From Verrucomicrobiota bacterium (GTDB taxonomy: Bacteria; Verrucomicrobiota; Verrucomicrobiia; Limisphaerales; CAZBKV01), in NCBI GenBank assembly GCA_021160185.1, contig JAGHDA010000163.1, forward strand, positions 1 through 6,525: a stretch of DNA of 6,525 bases. The letters run 5' to 3'. Shown one piece after another: positions 5,904-6,525 of the stretch. The position numbers and the translations under genes were made by a program. Within the stretch, counting starts at the first letter, position 1. Each line of letters begins with the position of its first letter. A model generated the notes under the pieces. It was not told the origin of the DNA. It was given only the letters and a program-made list of their open reading frames with translations, and ran no database searches.

Positions 5904-6525
5904 ATGCCGAACACCCGCAACATTCGCCATCGCATCCAATCGGTCCGCAACACCTCGCAGATCACGCGGGCGATGCAGACCGTCGCGGCGTCCAAGATGC
6001 GGCGCGCCCAAGACGCGGCGGTCCAAGGCCGGCCCTTCGCCCAACTGGCGATGCAGTTCCTGGCCCAGGCCGCCAAGGCCGCCGAAGATTACACCCATCC
6101 CTTGCTGGAAGCGCGCGAAGTGCGCCGCCGCGCCGTGATCCTGGTAAGCACCGACAAGGGCCTGTGCGGCGCGCTCAACGCCAACCTCTTCCGCCAGGCC
6201 GCCGAGCTGGACGCGGCGACCACCATGTTCATCGCCGCCGGCCGCAAAGGCGCCCAGTTCCTCGCCAGGGCGGGACGCAATCTGGTCGCCGAGTTTCCCT
6301 ACCACGAAACGCCCTTGTTCAGCGACGCCCAGGCCATCGCCCAAATGGCGCGCCAGATCTTCTCCAAAAAGGAGGCGGACGAGGTCGCCGTGCTCTACCC
6401 GCGGTTTGTCAACACTCTCGTCCAGAAACCGGAAACGGTCTCTCTCCTGCCCATGAACCGTTTGTGGGAGAAAGAAAACCTTTCCAATGAGCCCGGCCGC
6501 GAGTACCTCTTCGAGCCCACGGTGC
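5904..6525 (+). CDS. atpG: F-type ATP synthase subunit gamma (cut by the right edge)
   Basis: Gamma is the central shaft that couples c-ring rotation to the catalytic sites of F1. The first 207 codons are present, of about 285-300 expected. The N-terminal shaft helix begins MPNTRNIRHRIQSVRNTSQI and carries TRAMQTVAASKMRRAQ, the classic gamma start. STDKGLCGALNANLF at 82-96 is the conserved core of the Rossmann-like domain, and YPRFVNTLVQKPETVSLLP lies further on. The C-terminal shaft helix lies beyond the window. The frame is unbroken to the edge. GGGAG (5896-5900) is only three bases before the ATG, a short spacing; coupling to the atpA stop 12 bases upstream may help translation. atpD and atpC should follow. 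Confidence 0.96.
   Translation, partial: MPNTRNIRHRIQSVRNTSQITRAMQTVAASKMRRAQDAAVQGRPFAQLAMQFLAQAAKAAEDYTHPLLEAREVRRRAVILVSTDKGLCGALNANLFRQAAELDAATTMFIAAGRKGAQFLARAGRNLVAEFPYHETPLFSDAQAIAQMARQIFSKKEADEVAVLYPRFVNTLVQKPETVSLLPMNRLWEKENLSNEPGREYLFEPTV

Noticed and set aside
5117..6490. Long + strand frame (457 codons) overlapping atpA and atpG in another phase
   Set aside because: Its translation is dominated by Arg, Pro and Gly, as expected for an off-frame reading of GC-rich genes; atpA and atpG use the true frames.

Overview
The window carries most of a bacterial F-type ATP synthase operon on the + strand (about 2099 to the right edge), in the canonical order a, c, b, delta, alpha, gamma (atpB-atpE-atpF-atpH-atpA-atpG). 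The beta and epsilon genes would be expected just beyond the right edge. Divergent to it, on the - strand, is a gene for a 412-residue major facilitator superfamily (MFS) membrane transporter (612-1850). Left of that lies a broken remnant: the last 66 codons of an RND-type efflux pump (374-571), followed by about 370 bases with no convincing gene.

The DNA is GC-rich with strong third-position GC in the atp genes. Several features point, from recalled family knowledge, to Verrucomicrobiota or a close PVC relative. These are the a subunit with a signal-peptide-like N-terminus and 'ANADLNMT' and 'FRLYGNIFAGEN' motifs, the 69-residue c subunit beginning 'MALLLAEIAGNIHVA', and the unusually short 130-residue delta subunit. 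This taxonomic call is an inference and was not tested by any search.

Layout: 1-373 is a gene-poor edge with one weak open frame running in from the left; 374-571 is the RND pump C-terminal remnant (-); 612-1850 is the MFS transporter (-, GTG start); 1851-2098 is a divergent intergenic region that should hold both promoters; 2099-2977 is atpB; 3057-3266 is atpE; 3337-3888 is atpF; 3929-4321 is atpH; 4350-5891 is atpA; 5904-6525 is atpG, cut by the window end. No atpI precedes atpB.

Together the atp genes encode the membrane rotor and stator (a, c-ring, b) and the F1 parts delta, alpha and gamma. All catalytic and proton-path residues that can be checked are present, and the c subunit lacks the Na+-site glutamine, so a proton-driven enzyme is expected. 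The two longest gaps inside the operon flank atpE. The upstream gap is an A-rich leader with a strong ribosome binding site, and the downstream gap has a perfect 7-bp GC hairpin. Both fit a need for extra c-subunit synthesis. I see no previously undescribed system. The points most worth a second look are the genuinely short delta subunit, the atpE flanking signals and the RND remnant.
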